The notes below the pieces were generated by a model. The model was not told the DNA's origin. It made no database searches and saw only the letters and a program-made list of their open reading frames with translations. A stretch of DNA of 64,000 bases from Pseudevernia furfuracea (lineage: Eukaryota; Ascomycota; Lecanoromycetes; Lecanorales; Parmeliaceae), in contig JAIUPT010000042.1 in NCBI GenBank assembly GCA_022315425.1, positions 930,001 to 994,000 of the forward strand, given 5' to 3'. The position numbers were made by a program, and so were the translations under genes. Positions 22,402 through 33,533 of the stretch are shown here, piece after piece (position 1 is the first letter of the stretch; each line of letters begins with the position of its first letter).

Positions 22402-25176
22402 GATGGCCGTCGAGTTGAACAGACGGTCTTGTCAACTGAATGACTCGAGACACGATCAGACGGCGATGCCTGCGGCGGGCAGATGAGTGAGCCGTGATCG
22501 CAGCACAAGAAAAGAGAGGCTCCGGGGAGTGACAGGCTTATATGGAAGGAGAAGAGAAGAGAATGGCGAGAGTAGGGAAGTAAGCACATACCTGATTTGT
22601 TATTGGACTAGTAAACAAGGCCCACAGGAGGAGTGCGGTGAGGGATTGAGTGGTGAGAGATTGAGTGGTGAGTGGTGAGTGGTTGTGCTCAGCTGGTCGA
22701 AGCCGGGCGGTTACAGGAAAGATTCTCGCGCCAAGACTCTTTCTTTTTGCTTTTCTCAAACCAAATATTATTTTCCCATTTTCCTTCTCTCCAATTAATA
22801 ATTTTTTTTAATTTTTTTCTCTTACAACAGCGTTGCAAACTGGCAGATGAAATGCAACCTGATGCAACTTGATGCAAGATTAGAAACGAACTAGCTTCTC
22901 TTGTCTTAGTGATTGGGGATCGCTCGTGGGGTTGGTCCCGAAAAAGAGTGAAAGCCACGAGGGAACTAGGACGATATAGGGGCGACAGGGGGTGGGAAAA
23001 GCCCGAGTGGTTGTTCGTTGGCCCTCGAAGCGCCCTGATGAACCTATGATTGGGCACAACACCCTGATAGTCTGACAATTGCTGTGATTCGTGCCCCGTC
23101 CGTGCAGCTGATTAAGAGCTACTGCGACCCGTGATTCGACCACAATTGACCTAGAGCACTGCCGTCAGTATCACAGTGATGATAGTGCCCATGGGGATCA
23201 ACATCAAGTGAAACACTCTTCTTACTGATGCTGACGCTGCTGCTGAGAGATTGGATCAACGTAGGAGGACTTAGTAGTGTGAGAAGGGCCGAGAGAAAGG
23301 CGAAGGAACGGGTGTTCGCCGGATGAAGGGAGTGGCAGCGCTAAAGATGTGATGGCTAAGGTACCTCACGCAGCCTAGGAGATCCCAGCTACCAGGTAGA
23401 ATCAAGATGTCACTCTACCCTCCCGGGATGAAAGCCGTCTTTATATAATGGAAATTTTTATAGCCAGCCGCCCAAGGGATCTCTGTCCTGCGAGCATGAA
23501 AGCGCGCGAGAACTGCTACCATTATTGTATCATGACTTTCCTTGACTCGCTACGAATAGGTGCATGCTCTCATCTGAGGCTCCCAGCTCGAGCGCCGAGG
23601 AGTCGGGCGTCAAAGGTCTGCGTAGAGTGACCTCAGCGGCTCTGCTGGAGAAGGACTTGAGTCAGGGTATTTGACTGGCTGAGAGGTCATTATATAATCG
23701 TACAACGATTGGTCAACTTGAGCCGCTTCACTGTTTACAACCAACATCCCGCATGTGGGCGTCGATCTCATTTGACTGTTGCCAGAGTCTAAATAACGCT
23801 CTCGTCCTGTCTACAGCCAATCCTGTCTTACTCCAGGACCCGACCGGATGGATCTCGACATTCCCAGGCTGGTGAGATTGACATGTAGCAACATGAGAGG
23901 TTCAGAGTCGTAGCTCTCCCGAATTAGTGCTCCTGAAGCCGCTGGCTGGGATTCTCAAGCCACGTGTCTGTCAGAACCTTATGCCCTCCATCATCCTATG
24001 AATGCTTGTCGCCATGAAGGATCCACGGCCTAAAACTTCTCCTAGACTCCGCAGATGATTGGTGCATGCGTTTTTACAAAAAGTTGGTGAGGAAAGACTG
24101 GTAGGAGCAAATTATGACAGGACAGGACCAGGCGCTTTGCCGACCATCTCGATTGCAAAGGAGATAGCGAACGATTTTACTCTTGTTCAGCCTATCGATG
24201 CTTGCCGCCACGAACCAGGCAAGATTTTATCGCTCTTTTGATGCATTGCAGGAAATTCCTGCATCGATTCAGAGCAGAAATTGTAGATTGTAGGAGAAGA
24301 TCGTGGGAACCGATCCTCTTGACGTTGTCACTGAACATAAGATAAATCACCTGCAGGTAGTGAAACGAAGATGCCTATGTCTAGACATAAAGGACTGGTC
24401 CAAAATCAGTTACCTGAATTGATGGTTCACGTTCTTTCCTTCAAAGATCGTGTGAGTAGCATCAGTGAGATGGCTGGTCACTGGTGTGGTGTGTTGATGA
24501 CTGTCCAACAGGCGTTTGGTGTGTGTCTCATGGTCATTGGTCACCTGGGACTGGGAGATATTTGGAATTGAAGATGTGCACAGCTGCTTGCCGCCAAGTC
24601 AATATTCGATCTCATGAAGCTGGTAAACGAGCCAGTCTACAAGTTTCATTGCATTTGTTATCAAAATATTACTTCAAAGCATGCTGGACAAGTGATGGGA
24701 ATGCCGAAAGGAGGAATAATAAAGCCCCTCCAAGCGCCTAGAGCCCAATTGGTCCGGGAGCCCTTGGACAGAAGCTTGGAGAGAATACCAAAGTGAAAGC
24801 CGGATTCCTGTACTGCAAAGAAATTATCAAATTGCACCGCTCATGGAATTAAACCAGTGGTCCAAAGGTAATATTATCCGAAGTGGCATAGCAAAGCCTG
24901 AGTGGATCCCGTAATTCGTAGTGGCTCTGCTATTCTTGTGCACGCGGTCCTAGAGAAGCAAAAACATAAGAAACGCTAGCAAGGCTGAACCCTTGCTGGC
25001 TCCGTACTTTCAATGGGGTGAAAGTCATCCAAATCCAAATACCGATCCTTGTTGCATTATCTGCAAAATTGGGGGCTGGTCTCTCCGATTTCTATCACGC
25101 CTTAGGTCTTCTTGAGGCTGAGTGGAGCTTTCGCCAGCAGCCTATGGTCCTTCGTAATTCTCCTTGTAGGCTTTGG
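22402..25176. other. Gene-poor stretch of 2.8 kb
   Basis: The first 400 bp is the promoter of the Ser/Pro-rich gene and includes a short GTGAGTGG direct repeat at 22640-22682. AT-rich runs lie at 22760-22830. From 22850 to 25170 only short frames are seen; no gene, transposon end or RNA gene was recognised. Confidence 0.4.
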
Positions 25177-26450
25177 TCATCTTGAGTACCTGGGCATGCT
25201 TTTCCGCTCCTGGATGAGCGCCTCTGTGTCCTTGTAGAGTCTATCCAGATAGTCCATTGTAGTAGCATCCTTGAGCATTCTTCCAACTTGGATACCAGCG
25301 GAGATCAATTGGAGCACATGACGGTCATCCTTTAATGGTCTCGACTGAGGCTTGGTAGAGTGACGCATCTCCACGGAATTGTCCAGCAATGTTGTTAGCT
25401 CTTTGATCTGGCCATCGTAGATTGCCTTCGAAGGTATACGACGCTTGGTAGCCAGCCTCTTTAACAGATACACCCACTCAGTCCAAGCCCTATCAGTGGC
25501 AACTCGTACCATGGGCTTTCCAGCTTCCAGTGGTATCGGAAATTGGTACATGGCAATGAAATCAAAAGCGCATTGGGAAAGACGTCTGTTCACGCGAGAC
25601 AGGATGTCGTTCTGTTCTTGATGGTCTAGGCTGATTGGCTCGTAATCCAAGTCTCGTTCCCGGGCCTGTTGGACTTGAATCTTGGGCAAATGCTGAACCT
25701 GGCCTTCAGCAAACTCATCTCGGCCTCCACGGAATCTCCTTGGTGGTCTCTCATATCCTTTGGGCTCAGGTAATATGGCTGCTTCCCTCGAAGCAACTCG
25801 TTCATCCAGGTACTCAGCACGATCCTGTGGAATTGTATACTCCGTTTCCCATGGATGGTTGCCTGCCGAGGAGGGTGGTCTTTGGTTAACATCCTGGTAA
25901 CTCATGCGACGCGTCAACCCTGGGGGATGCCTCACTGAGCCGAACCCCATCCCGGTTTCTGAGTGCGAATAGGGATGCTGAAATGAGGTTGGAATCCTTG
26001 AAAGTTGTGGCGCTGCTTGGCTCAAATGTTCAAGCCGATCTGGAGGCTCATATGACACAGGCCTTCTCGTGGGAGGAGGCATAACCAAAACGCGATTCTT
26101 ATCCATAGCCTCATCTCGGTATGCAGGATTGATTTGTTGCAAAGGTCCGATGGCTCTGAGGTCAAGACTTGCACGCTCCTCAGAGAATCCGTAGAGTGAG
26201 CTTGGAGGGGCCGTGCTATATGCATCTGCGTACACAGGGCGAGAGGCGAATGGCTCGATGCCATGGTCATCGGGATACGATGAGTTAGGACTAGAAACTG
26301 TTAGCTAACCCCATAGAATCATTCCATTGACTTGACGGCCCTTCACCTTCGGGAAGAGGCTTCGTGTGGGTGGCGAGAAGGGGCGAGGTCTTCTCTATCA
26401 TGTCCTGGTTTCGCCCATTGATCCGAGTAATAGCATTCCCGGTGTGACAT
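25177..26450 (-). CDS. Conserved fungal protein with helical C-terminal domain, unknown
   Basis: Two exons, 26450-26347 and 26290-25177, about 405 aa. The intron has a GTGAAG donor, TTAGCTAAC branch site and TTTCTAG acceptor. Without it the frame has no ATG until far downstream, so the first exon (MSHRECYYSDQWAKPGHDRE...) is needed. Residues 1-250 are disordered, rich in Pro, Arg and Tyr. The last 150 residues form a folded-looking helical domain (CAFDFIAMYQFPIPLEAGKP, DRAWTEWVYLLKRLATKRRI, KDDRHVLQLISAGIQVGRML, DYLDRLYKDTEALIQE) that I think is conserved in ascomycetes. No catalytic motif is visible. The function is unknown. Confidence 0.75.
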
Positions 26451-27352
26451 GTTTGAGAGACTGAAGTATCAGTATAGAACCAATACTAAGCACCGACAAG
26501 ATAACAATGTTGCAAAGGGTCGAAAGCATATACAAAGGCGCAAGGAGACCTCCGTCGAAGACATACTGTTTACGCTAGGACTGGACCAGACTGGACGTCA
26601 GCTAGAAGGCTACAGCTGGGGAAGTGTCATCTTTTCGGCACGCCGAGGTCGCTCATGGCGACTGCAGATCTTGACGCCCGAAGGAGCAGATAGCAGGTGA
26701 TCCTTATGGGAAAGTTATCAAGAATTCCAGGAATTAAGCTCAAAGATGCAACCCTTGCTGAGGACGATCTGTTGAGGCACTGCTTCCGGTACGATGAGTT
26801 GGCGCCCAAGACGTCGTCCGGTGATGCCAGCCCACGGTCAAATGGCGGTATGCATCTTCGCGGTGTGGTCCAGTCGGCTGGCTGGACACTCGAAAAAAGT
26901 TAAAGCCTAACAAATGACGGGCATTTTCTCATCCAATGCGGTGAATCCACTCAATGGGGACCCCGAAAGGGTGGCGAGAGCACGGTGAAACAGGCAAAAA
27001 GGACGTTTGAGAACCAAACCGCCAAGACTCTTAGATTGAGTGAGACAGAAATATCGCTTTGCACTTCGGTGAGTGTCTCAAAAGAAAGCACGGGAATAAC
27101 GGCATCCGGGGATTGGGTATCCATGAGGCGTAAATGATGGACGAATAGCGAGGTCTTGTGGAGACTAAAAACTGAAAAGACAATCTCTCGATCCTCGCGA
27201 TTGCGTACCAAACCTGCTTCCCTGCTCGTCAATCGACGAATACTGGTGGAGAACGTCAAGATGCCACCTTGAGAAAGCATATGCGTTGTGGGTTTGAGCA
27301 CGAGAACATTAGTGGATCATTCGCGTCGCCTCGATGGCGTGCGCGTTCGTTG
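26451..27352. other. Intergenic
   Basis: Promoter of the minus-strand gene starting at 26450 and sequence beyond. Several short open frames, none convincing. Confidence 0.35.
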
Positions 27353-27631
27353 TCAATGCAGAAACCAGTCCTGGATTTGGACACCGTAGGCAACACCAGG
27401 CGGCATGTGCATCGATCTTGAGACGCCGGACCGCTTAAGCAGAAGGATCCATGCATCCTGATCACTGGCTAGAACGTCTGTTGAGTTCGAGAGTTTCGGT
27501 GGAGGAGGTCCACGGTACAAGGCGGAGGTGCGAAGGGTCAGCGCCTTACGCCCCAAGAGAGCAAGATGGTGGAGCTGACTTTCGTAAAGTCGTCTGTGTG
27601 CCCAATGACCTATGAGTCTAGAAGAGATCAT
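27353..27631 (-). CDS. Possible small protein with mitochondrial-type N-terminus
   Basis: A frame of about 92 codons from an ATG at 27631 begins MISSRLIGHWAHRRLYE and continues basic and hydrophobic (LLGRKALTLRTSALYRGPP), like a mitochondrial presequence. There is no recognised domain, and it may lack further exons. The frame continues upstream to 27793 without a better start. It could be chance. Confidence 0.25.
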   Translation of the reverse strand: MISSRLIGHWAHRRLYESQLHHLALLGRKALTLRTSALYRGPPPPKLSNSTDVLASDQDAWILLLKRSGVSRSMHMPPGVAYGVQIQDWFLH

Positions 27632-27891
27632 CGTCGTTGAGAGTAGAGGCTCCGGGTCGTGCCCTTGCATGAATGAAGGTTTGATGAAGGATTGTGCAGC
27701 AGTTGCTGCCCAAAAATTGCAGATCTTTATTTTTCGCCTAGGCCAAGAACTACGAATCATCCTCTCGCCTCTCCCTTGAAGCGAGCTTATCAACTCAAAG
27801 GCGAGCCCATATGTTCATAGATTTATCGATATGTACTTTATAGCAACAGCCACCAGTCAGCTCTTGAACTAGTAGTCTCCTCCCCGCTAAT

Positions 27892-29522
27892 TCACCGCGT
27901 CAAAATGTCATATCCGCATTCTTCTTGCCCCCGTTCAAAGGCTACAGAGAAAAACCTCTGCATCGCCATATAATGAAATAGAATGCCGCCTAAAACTGCC
28001 AAGTGCCATATGTTGTGACTACCTCCAACATAGTCAAACCAGCCATGCAACCACCGCTCCGGCACCTAGCCAAGGATCAGTTCAGGTACCATTCTGGGGA
28101 TTCAAAGTACTTACCTGACCGGCGTAAATGAGGGCACCGACAAAGTACACGGTGATGGATTTTCCAATAGGCGCATAAAACGCCCACGCCCATCCTGGGC
28201 TTCTAGTCCAACTCAATTGAAATATCGGGGCAAAGCCGGTGGCGGCGAGGGAAACATAGAACAGGACCCGAAACCAGTTCATATCTGCGCGATTGAAGGT
28301 TGGATGCCAGGGTAGAATAACGCCACCTACACCTAGAGTGGCGGTGGTGGTAATATAGATCCAGCGACTCACGGGTTCGCAGTAGAAAGCAGTGTGTTCA
28401 GTTGTCATGATGGAAGCAGCGATTAGCAGTGAAATGCCGGTGTAGTCGACGCAAGCAAAACGTTCCATGAGGGTCTGCTCTGAAATGCTACTCATTGTAT
28501 GCCACATACATGAGCAGACCAGACATTTGCAAGCGGCGAAAAAAAAGGCCGCGGCGAAGAAGACATCGGTCTTGGAGGAATGAGAGAAATTGACAGAGGA
28601 AGGATAGAAGTAGAACGCGATAGCCAGGACAATGATCAAGCCAATGGCATGAGACCAGATGTTCACCGTCTCGTTGGAGAAGTTGAAAGCCGACTTGATG
28701 CAGTCGATCTTGTTTTCGGAGAATCGATAGCCCTTGGTGATGTGAGGATTGACTTGCCATGGGTGTGGTAGGTCCTCATAAGTGATGAGGCGGTGCTCTT
28801 TTGCCCTCTTGACAGCATGCTCGATGTTCTCTTTTAGCGTCTCTTTTGCCCGGCGTGCCTTGTCTAGTCCTTCATCTACAACTTCTTTTGCCTTCTCAAA
28901 GCCCTCTCCTGCCATGCGCCAGCCTCCGTCTATGATCTCTGAAAGTCCCGTGTCTTTGACAGCAAGGGCACGGGCCTCCAAATCCGAAAGAAAGTTGTCC
29001 ATGAGCCGCATGCCAGCTTGTGCTTTTGCCTCGAGCGTTTCTCGAGTCGGTAACGCATCGTTATACCTGCTCTCCACGGTCTCAACGAGTATCCTTGCCC
29101 GTCGCCGACCAGCGCCAATCAGCTCGCCTGAGACATGTGAAGATGATTCTCGTATGGCATCCAAAGTGAAGTATGCGCGGTTGACTGTTGCATCGAGCTT
29201 CAAGTTGCCGTAGTTCTCTATCCAGTCCAACCGTCGCCCCAGCTCGGAGATGAAGAGGTCAACCTGACTAGTTGATTAGCGTATTAAAGATGGTGCAATC
29301 AAAAGTGTAGAGATGAACCTTCATGAATATGGCATCCGAGTCCAAGTCATGAGAGTTCCTCCGCCATGGTTGGTGGGATGAGTGCCGGCGGCGTTGAGAG
29401 AGTGGCGACGCAGGTGGAGGTGTTGCCGTGGTGTGAGCGTCTGATGCTCCATCATGAGACGCAAAGGTCAGTGAAGGGGCAGAACAGGCCATAAGGAGGG
29501 ATGTTGAAGAAAGAGAACGCAT
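27892..29522 (-). CDS. IZH3: PAQR-family membrane receptor, Izh3/adiponectin-receptor-like
   Basis: Three exons on the minus strand: 29522-29319, 29263-28115 and 28065-27892, about 508 aa. Intron 1 (GTTCAT donor, GCTAATC branch site, GTCAG) and intron 2 (GTAAGT...GGCTAG) are both phase 0. The last exon supplies the conserved end of the family, VPERWLHGWFDYVGGSHNIWH; without it the protein would stop right after 'YAGQ'. An N-terminal cytosolic part of about 250 residues is helical (EKAKEVVDEGLDKARRAKET). The PAQR core follows: HPWQVNPHITKGYR, FNFSNETVNIWSHAIG, seven membrane spans and metal-binding His residues (CSCMWHTMSS; SHNIWH). Yeast Izh3 is a 543-aa homologue linked to zinc and sterol homeostasis. 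The long N-terminal helical arm is typical of Izh3 rather than Izh1/2. Confidence 0.92.
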
Positions 29523-30117
29523 CTGGGGGGGTGTGGATTGGATTGTTTAGGTTTGGGGACTTGTTGGGGAGGCGGGGACTCTTAGTTCGGTCAGCTGGTG
29601 GGGTGAAAAGTGAGATGGGAAGAATGCCATAAACTCAATGGATAGGTATATAGAGTAGACTCAAGTTTCTTCACATGGAAGGAAAGAATAGAGAGTGAAG
29701 TATATACAGGGAGAGGAGAGGAGAGTCGCACGTGGGGCTTGTAAGCGTTGTAGTAGCATGGAGGACGCGCATTCTTTCATCATCAGCTACGGAGAGTGGC
29801 ACATAAAGTCCCGCACATGCGCTAGCGATAGCCCTAGCCCTAATATCGGAAAGCGGCCCTAAATTTCCATGTGGGGCGTTATCCGAGGTCCAAGCGTAAA
29901 GTCTTGGCGGGTGCGGGACTTTACGTGTCAACCTCCGTACATTATTACATACCAGCCTACCTGGGGGCGCAGGGTCCAGCCATTTGTATTTAAACTAGCA
30001 CGAATTTAAGCTAACCACTTTCGTACAACCAAATGCCAAGAAATGCCAAGAAATGCCAAGATGGGCTCTGAGAGTTTGAATCTCAATCAACAGTAACCTC
30101 AACTAGAACACTTCATC
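29523..30117. promoter_or_regulatory. Divergent promoter region IZH3 / THOC5
   Basis: About 600 bp between divergent start codons. It contains three exact tandem copies of AAATGCCAAG at 30031-30060, 57 bp before the THOC5 ATG. Nothing else is recognised. Confidence 0.5.
30031..30060. repeat. 10-bp direct repeat, three exact copies
   Basis: AAATGCCAAG is repeated three times back to back in the likely 5' UTR or promoter of the THOC5 gene. Confidence 0.85.
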
Positions 30118-30890
30118 ATGCCAGCATCCACCGCTGATAATAACACTGGAGACATAGTAACTGACTTCTATCTCCAGTCAGTCCTAGCCACATCCCTCCA
30201 CACACGCGAGCAATGCATGAATCTCATCAACCTAGTCCAAGCCAACGCCATCGTGGCCTCACAGACACCCTCAGTCGAAGTCCAGCTTGAAGTATCGAAA
30301 CAGCAACGGCTACTTTACTCCCATCTCGGGCAGTTGCGGGAGTTGAATCGTAATGCTATTCTTAAAGTCAGGAATACAAAGCAGACAACGGCAGAGGCGC
30401 GGCAGGAAATTGATAGGCTACATCTGCAGCTACAGAATCTGTACTACGAAGAGAGGCATCTCCGAGGCGAGATTGCTGCGTGCGAATCTTACGAGTAGGT
30501 CTGACCTAGGATTTTCAACTGCAGATACTAACGGCTTTCGCTCAGTCACAAATATCAACAGCTCCCCCTGATACCTGTTGGAGAATTCCTTGAAATGCAT
30601 CCTGAGCACACAGAAGACGATGAGAAGACACTGATGTTTGCACGCATCAGTCATGAGCTCTCGGAGCGTGAGTTGTTGGAGCAGGAACGGCAAGGCCTAC
30701 TCAAGAAGAAGCAAAGCTTGATTGCAGACAACAAGAAGAGGAAGGATGACCTCGCGAGCTTAGACAAAGATTTGGAGACATTCATCGATGTACGCCGTCT
30801 TCACACTTAGGCTACTGCACGCGAACGCGTGATGCTGACTCATACTAGGCTGCCAAACCTATACAAAAGATCTTCGAGAAGCAATACTGA
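30118..30890 (+). CDS. THOC5: THO complex subunit 5 (THOC5/Fmip family)
   Basis: Three exons: 30118-30494, 30546-30789 and 30849-30890, about 220 aa. Intron 1 has GTAGGT...ATACTAAC...CTCAG, and intron 2 has GTACGC...GCTGACTC...ACTAG. The final exon encodes AAKPIQKIFEKQY before the stop. The protein is almost all coiled coil. The family signature is visible: LHLQLQNLYYEERHLRGEI, CESYDHKYQQLPLIPVGEFL, then RISHELSERELLEQERQGLL and the FIDAAKPIQKIF end. THOC5 is part of the THO/TREX complex that couples transcription to mRNP export in the nucleus. Fungal members keep only this coiled-coil N-terminal part of the longer animal protein (about 680 aa). Confidence 0.88.
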
Positions 30891-31476
30891 GCTTTACGAG
30901 CAATGGTTCTTTCATCGAGGAACGACAGCTTTCCTTCCAGCCGGATTACGGGGTTTCCACCTGAGTGGCGGCGTTTCAGTGTACTTGGGGAAGTGTGAAT
31001 TGAGATACCCATTCCGCGATAGCAATTCATTGCGTGCGCTCACAACCATCGACGGAGCTTCATGTCATTTGCATATAAATCAATAGGTTTGACGATAACC
31101 AAGATCTCCTATCGGCGTCCAAGAGGAATCTCTCAGCTTCCCCTACTAAATGTCTCCTTCTCCTCTACATGATCTTAGCGCTTGCCTCTCTCCTGAGTCC
31201 CAGTCTTCCTGGCTACACATTTCTGGATCTCTCGCACAACAAGGCGTTTGGTTGGGCCAACTTTTGTTACAAGTGCTACGTGCTTGTTCACTGGATTGAA
31301 AGTGCTTTGCTTCGGAATTGATACGGTGGAATTGACTCTGGTTCCGGGCGTGGTCCTCTTGGTCCGCCTTTAACTTTTCTAATCATATTCGCCCATCTGC
31401 TGCCGGCCGCAGAACAACTGGCACACAAAGGTGCGATGTCTCCGGTGCTCAAGATTGTATCAGGTTCCGGGTGTCG
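30891..31476. other. Intergenic between convergent genes
   Basis: 3' flanks of THOC5 and the SDR gene. No gene seen. Confidence 0.4.
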
Positions 31477-32659
31477 TCACCGCGGTGCTAGCTTCCCATT
31501 GGCCCCGGACAACTTCAAGTGCTGTGCATAGTCCTTTTTCTGGTTAGCGAGAGTCGACTACGGGATGTTCGGGGTAAAGTTTCTTTGGATGCTTACTCTG
31601 CAACTAATGCGGATACCCTCTTCAATCCCAAGGCGAGGCTTGTACCCGAGTACTTTGCGCGCTTTTTCTCCACTACAATATCTCGTGCCGCATGCATCAA
31701 GGACGCTTCCGCGGTTCAACGTAGTCGGGGTCCCAGTAACCCAAGTTGCTACCTCTGCAACGTACCCAACCAAAAATGCAAGAGACACGGGTATATGCAC
31801 CTCATATGATGGGTAATGACCAAAATTTTTCCATACTTCCAAGCAGAAATCTCGAAATGGAATGGGTTCCTCGTTGGAGATGAAGATTGCCTCTCCGGCG
31901 GCAGTCCTTGTCGATAGCAGATTCTCCACCGCCAGTACGTGAGCGTCTGCGACATTGCCCACATAAGTCACATCCCATATATTCTCCCCATCACCCACCA
32001 CAAAAGGCGTTTCTCCTTTGGCGATGCAGGCATGGACCGATGGGATCAGCTGGTAATCTCTTGGGCCGAACAATACAGAAGGTCTAAGAGCACAAGTCGC
32101 AAGCTCTTCATCGCATGCACCGAGGACTAGTACCTCTGCGGCAGCCTTTCGAGAGAGTCAGTGAAAGTGAATTCATCCGATTCTAAGAACAGCGACTCGC
32201 CTTCGATTCTCCGTATATCAATGAATGACTTGATGTTGGCCACCGCTCATCTATATTTCGATACTGGTATCTCATATCGTCTGTGATGGCAGTGCAGGAC
32301 CCAGTCCATACGAATGCTTTAACACGCGAGCTCTTGGCTGCCGCAAGCATATTCCGAGTCCCATTGACATTGACGTTGAACACACGGTCTCGATGTTCCC
32401 TTCTATATCGAACAGTAAGCCCTGGAACCCATCCGGCCGAATGTATGATCACGTCTGGCTTGATGCTATCTACTAGAGTATTGACAGCGGTAGCATTGGT
32501 GATATCGCCACTCTTGTATGTGACGTTTGGCCTCGATACGCTTGGAAAGTTCAGATCCAAGACAGTGACTATCCATTCCGGATGTTTTTCTTGTACAGCA
32601 CCGACAATGGCCGAGCCCAAGAAACCAGTTCCACCAGTGATAAGTACAGAAGTCATCAT
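31477..32659 (-). CDS. 3beta-hydroxysteroid dehydrogenase/isomerase-type SDR
   Basis: Three exons on the minus strand: 32659-32201, 32145-31597 and 31557-31477, about 362 aa. NAD(P)-binding motif ITGGTGFLGSAIV at the N-terminus; VIIHSAGW, NVNGTRNML and the catalytic Tyr-Lys (YGESK). The 3beta-HSD body follows with ALRPSVLFGPRD and GDGENIWDVTYVGNVADAH, then a hydrophobic segment (VSLAFLVGYVAEV) that may be membrane-associated. It resembles the C4-decarboxylase Erg26 and related sterol SDRs, but length and divergence suggest a paralogue, so the substrate is uncertain. Intron 1 appears to begin with GC, not GT (AAG/GCGAGT), giving SKAAAEVLVL, the expected family sequence. Intron 2 would be only 39 bp; if it is not spliced the protein ends at 31558 (348 aa). 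Confidence 0.85.
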
Positions 32660-33533
32660 GATTGGTTGATATTACTAGAGACAATGCCTATATAGAAGGG
32701 TCCTCGTGGCGGAAGACTCTCACAATTCCCGGAGACGGTCATGCAGTTATGGGGGACGCGTTCGGGGTTGTAAAATGCCGAAGATTTGACGTTACGGAAG
32801 ACCTGACATCATCAATGGATTTGTAATGGTCAGCCTTGCGCTTCAAAGGAGGACTTCCGGAGAGGACTCCGCCAGCAGTGATGCATGTCATCTTTCAAGT
32901 GGTGAAGGAGAAAAATGTCTCGAGCATCGTCGGCCCCCTCGGCTGAATTCTGTAGCGGGGGCGGGAGATCTACAGCGGATTTCTGAATACCATCCTGGAT
33001 TCCTGGTGCAGCATCGAGCATGCCATTTCACGAAGAAGTGCACTTGAGCTTCTCCCATCAAAGTTATTCCTTTGCGTACTACGGAGTATGTGTCTATCTT
33101 TGTTACTTTTCCTATGCCGCCCTCTCAGCCCCCTCTCAGCCTCTGGTTCCGAGCGGATGTTTTGGATTGTCGGCTCTACTGTTGCACTCCACTACTCCGT
33201 ATTCCGGAACAATATACGCGCACTACACGCCTTGGTACGCATAACAGGATTAAACCCTTGGCCCAAGTGAATCTTGCGGTGACGCTGTACGCCTAGGATA
33301 ACTAATCGTTGGGTGGTTTCACCAACCACATTTCAACGCGCATCCTCTCTTGGTAACATGGCTTTTGTCGACGTCGCTTCTGCGTTGAGCCGGTTGCGAT
33401 CTGGTGATCCCACAACTCTTATGTAATGGGAAAACCTGTGGCCCTGTTTTATTCTTTTAAGAAACCCCTTCCAGCACTTCGAGTTGTGCAACTGTGCTAT
33501 CTCCACATAGAGCTCCTATACAGCAGCTTAGCC
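32660..33533. promoter_or_regulatory. Divergent promoter region, SDR / secreted protein
   Basis: About 870 bp between divergent starts. It contains two TACGGAGT-type motifs in opposite orientation (near 33078 and 33195). No gene seen. Confidence 0.4.
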
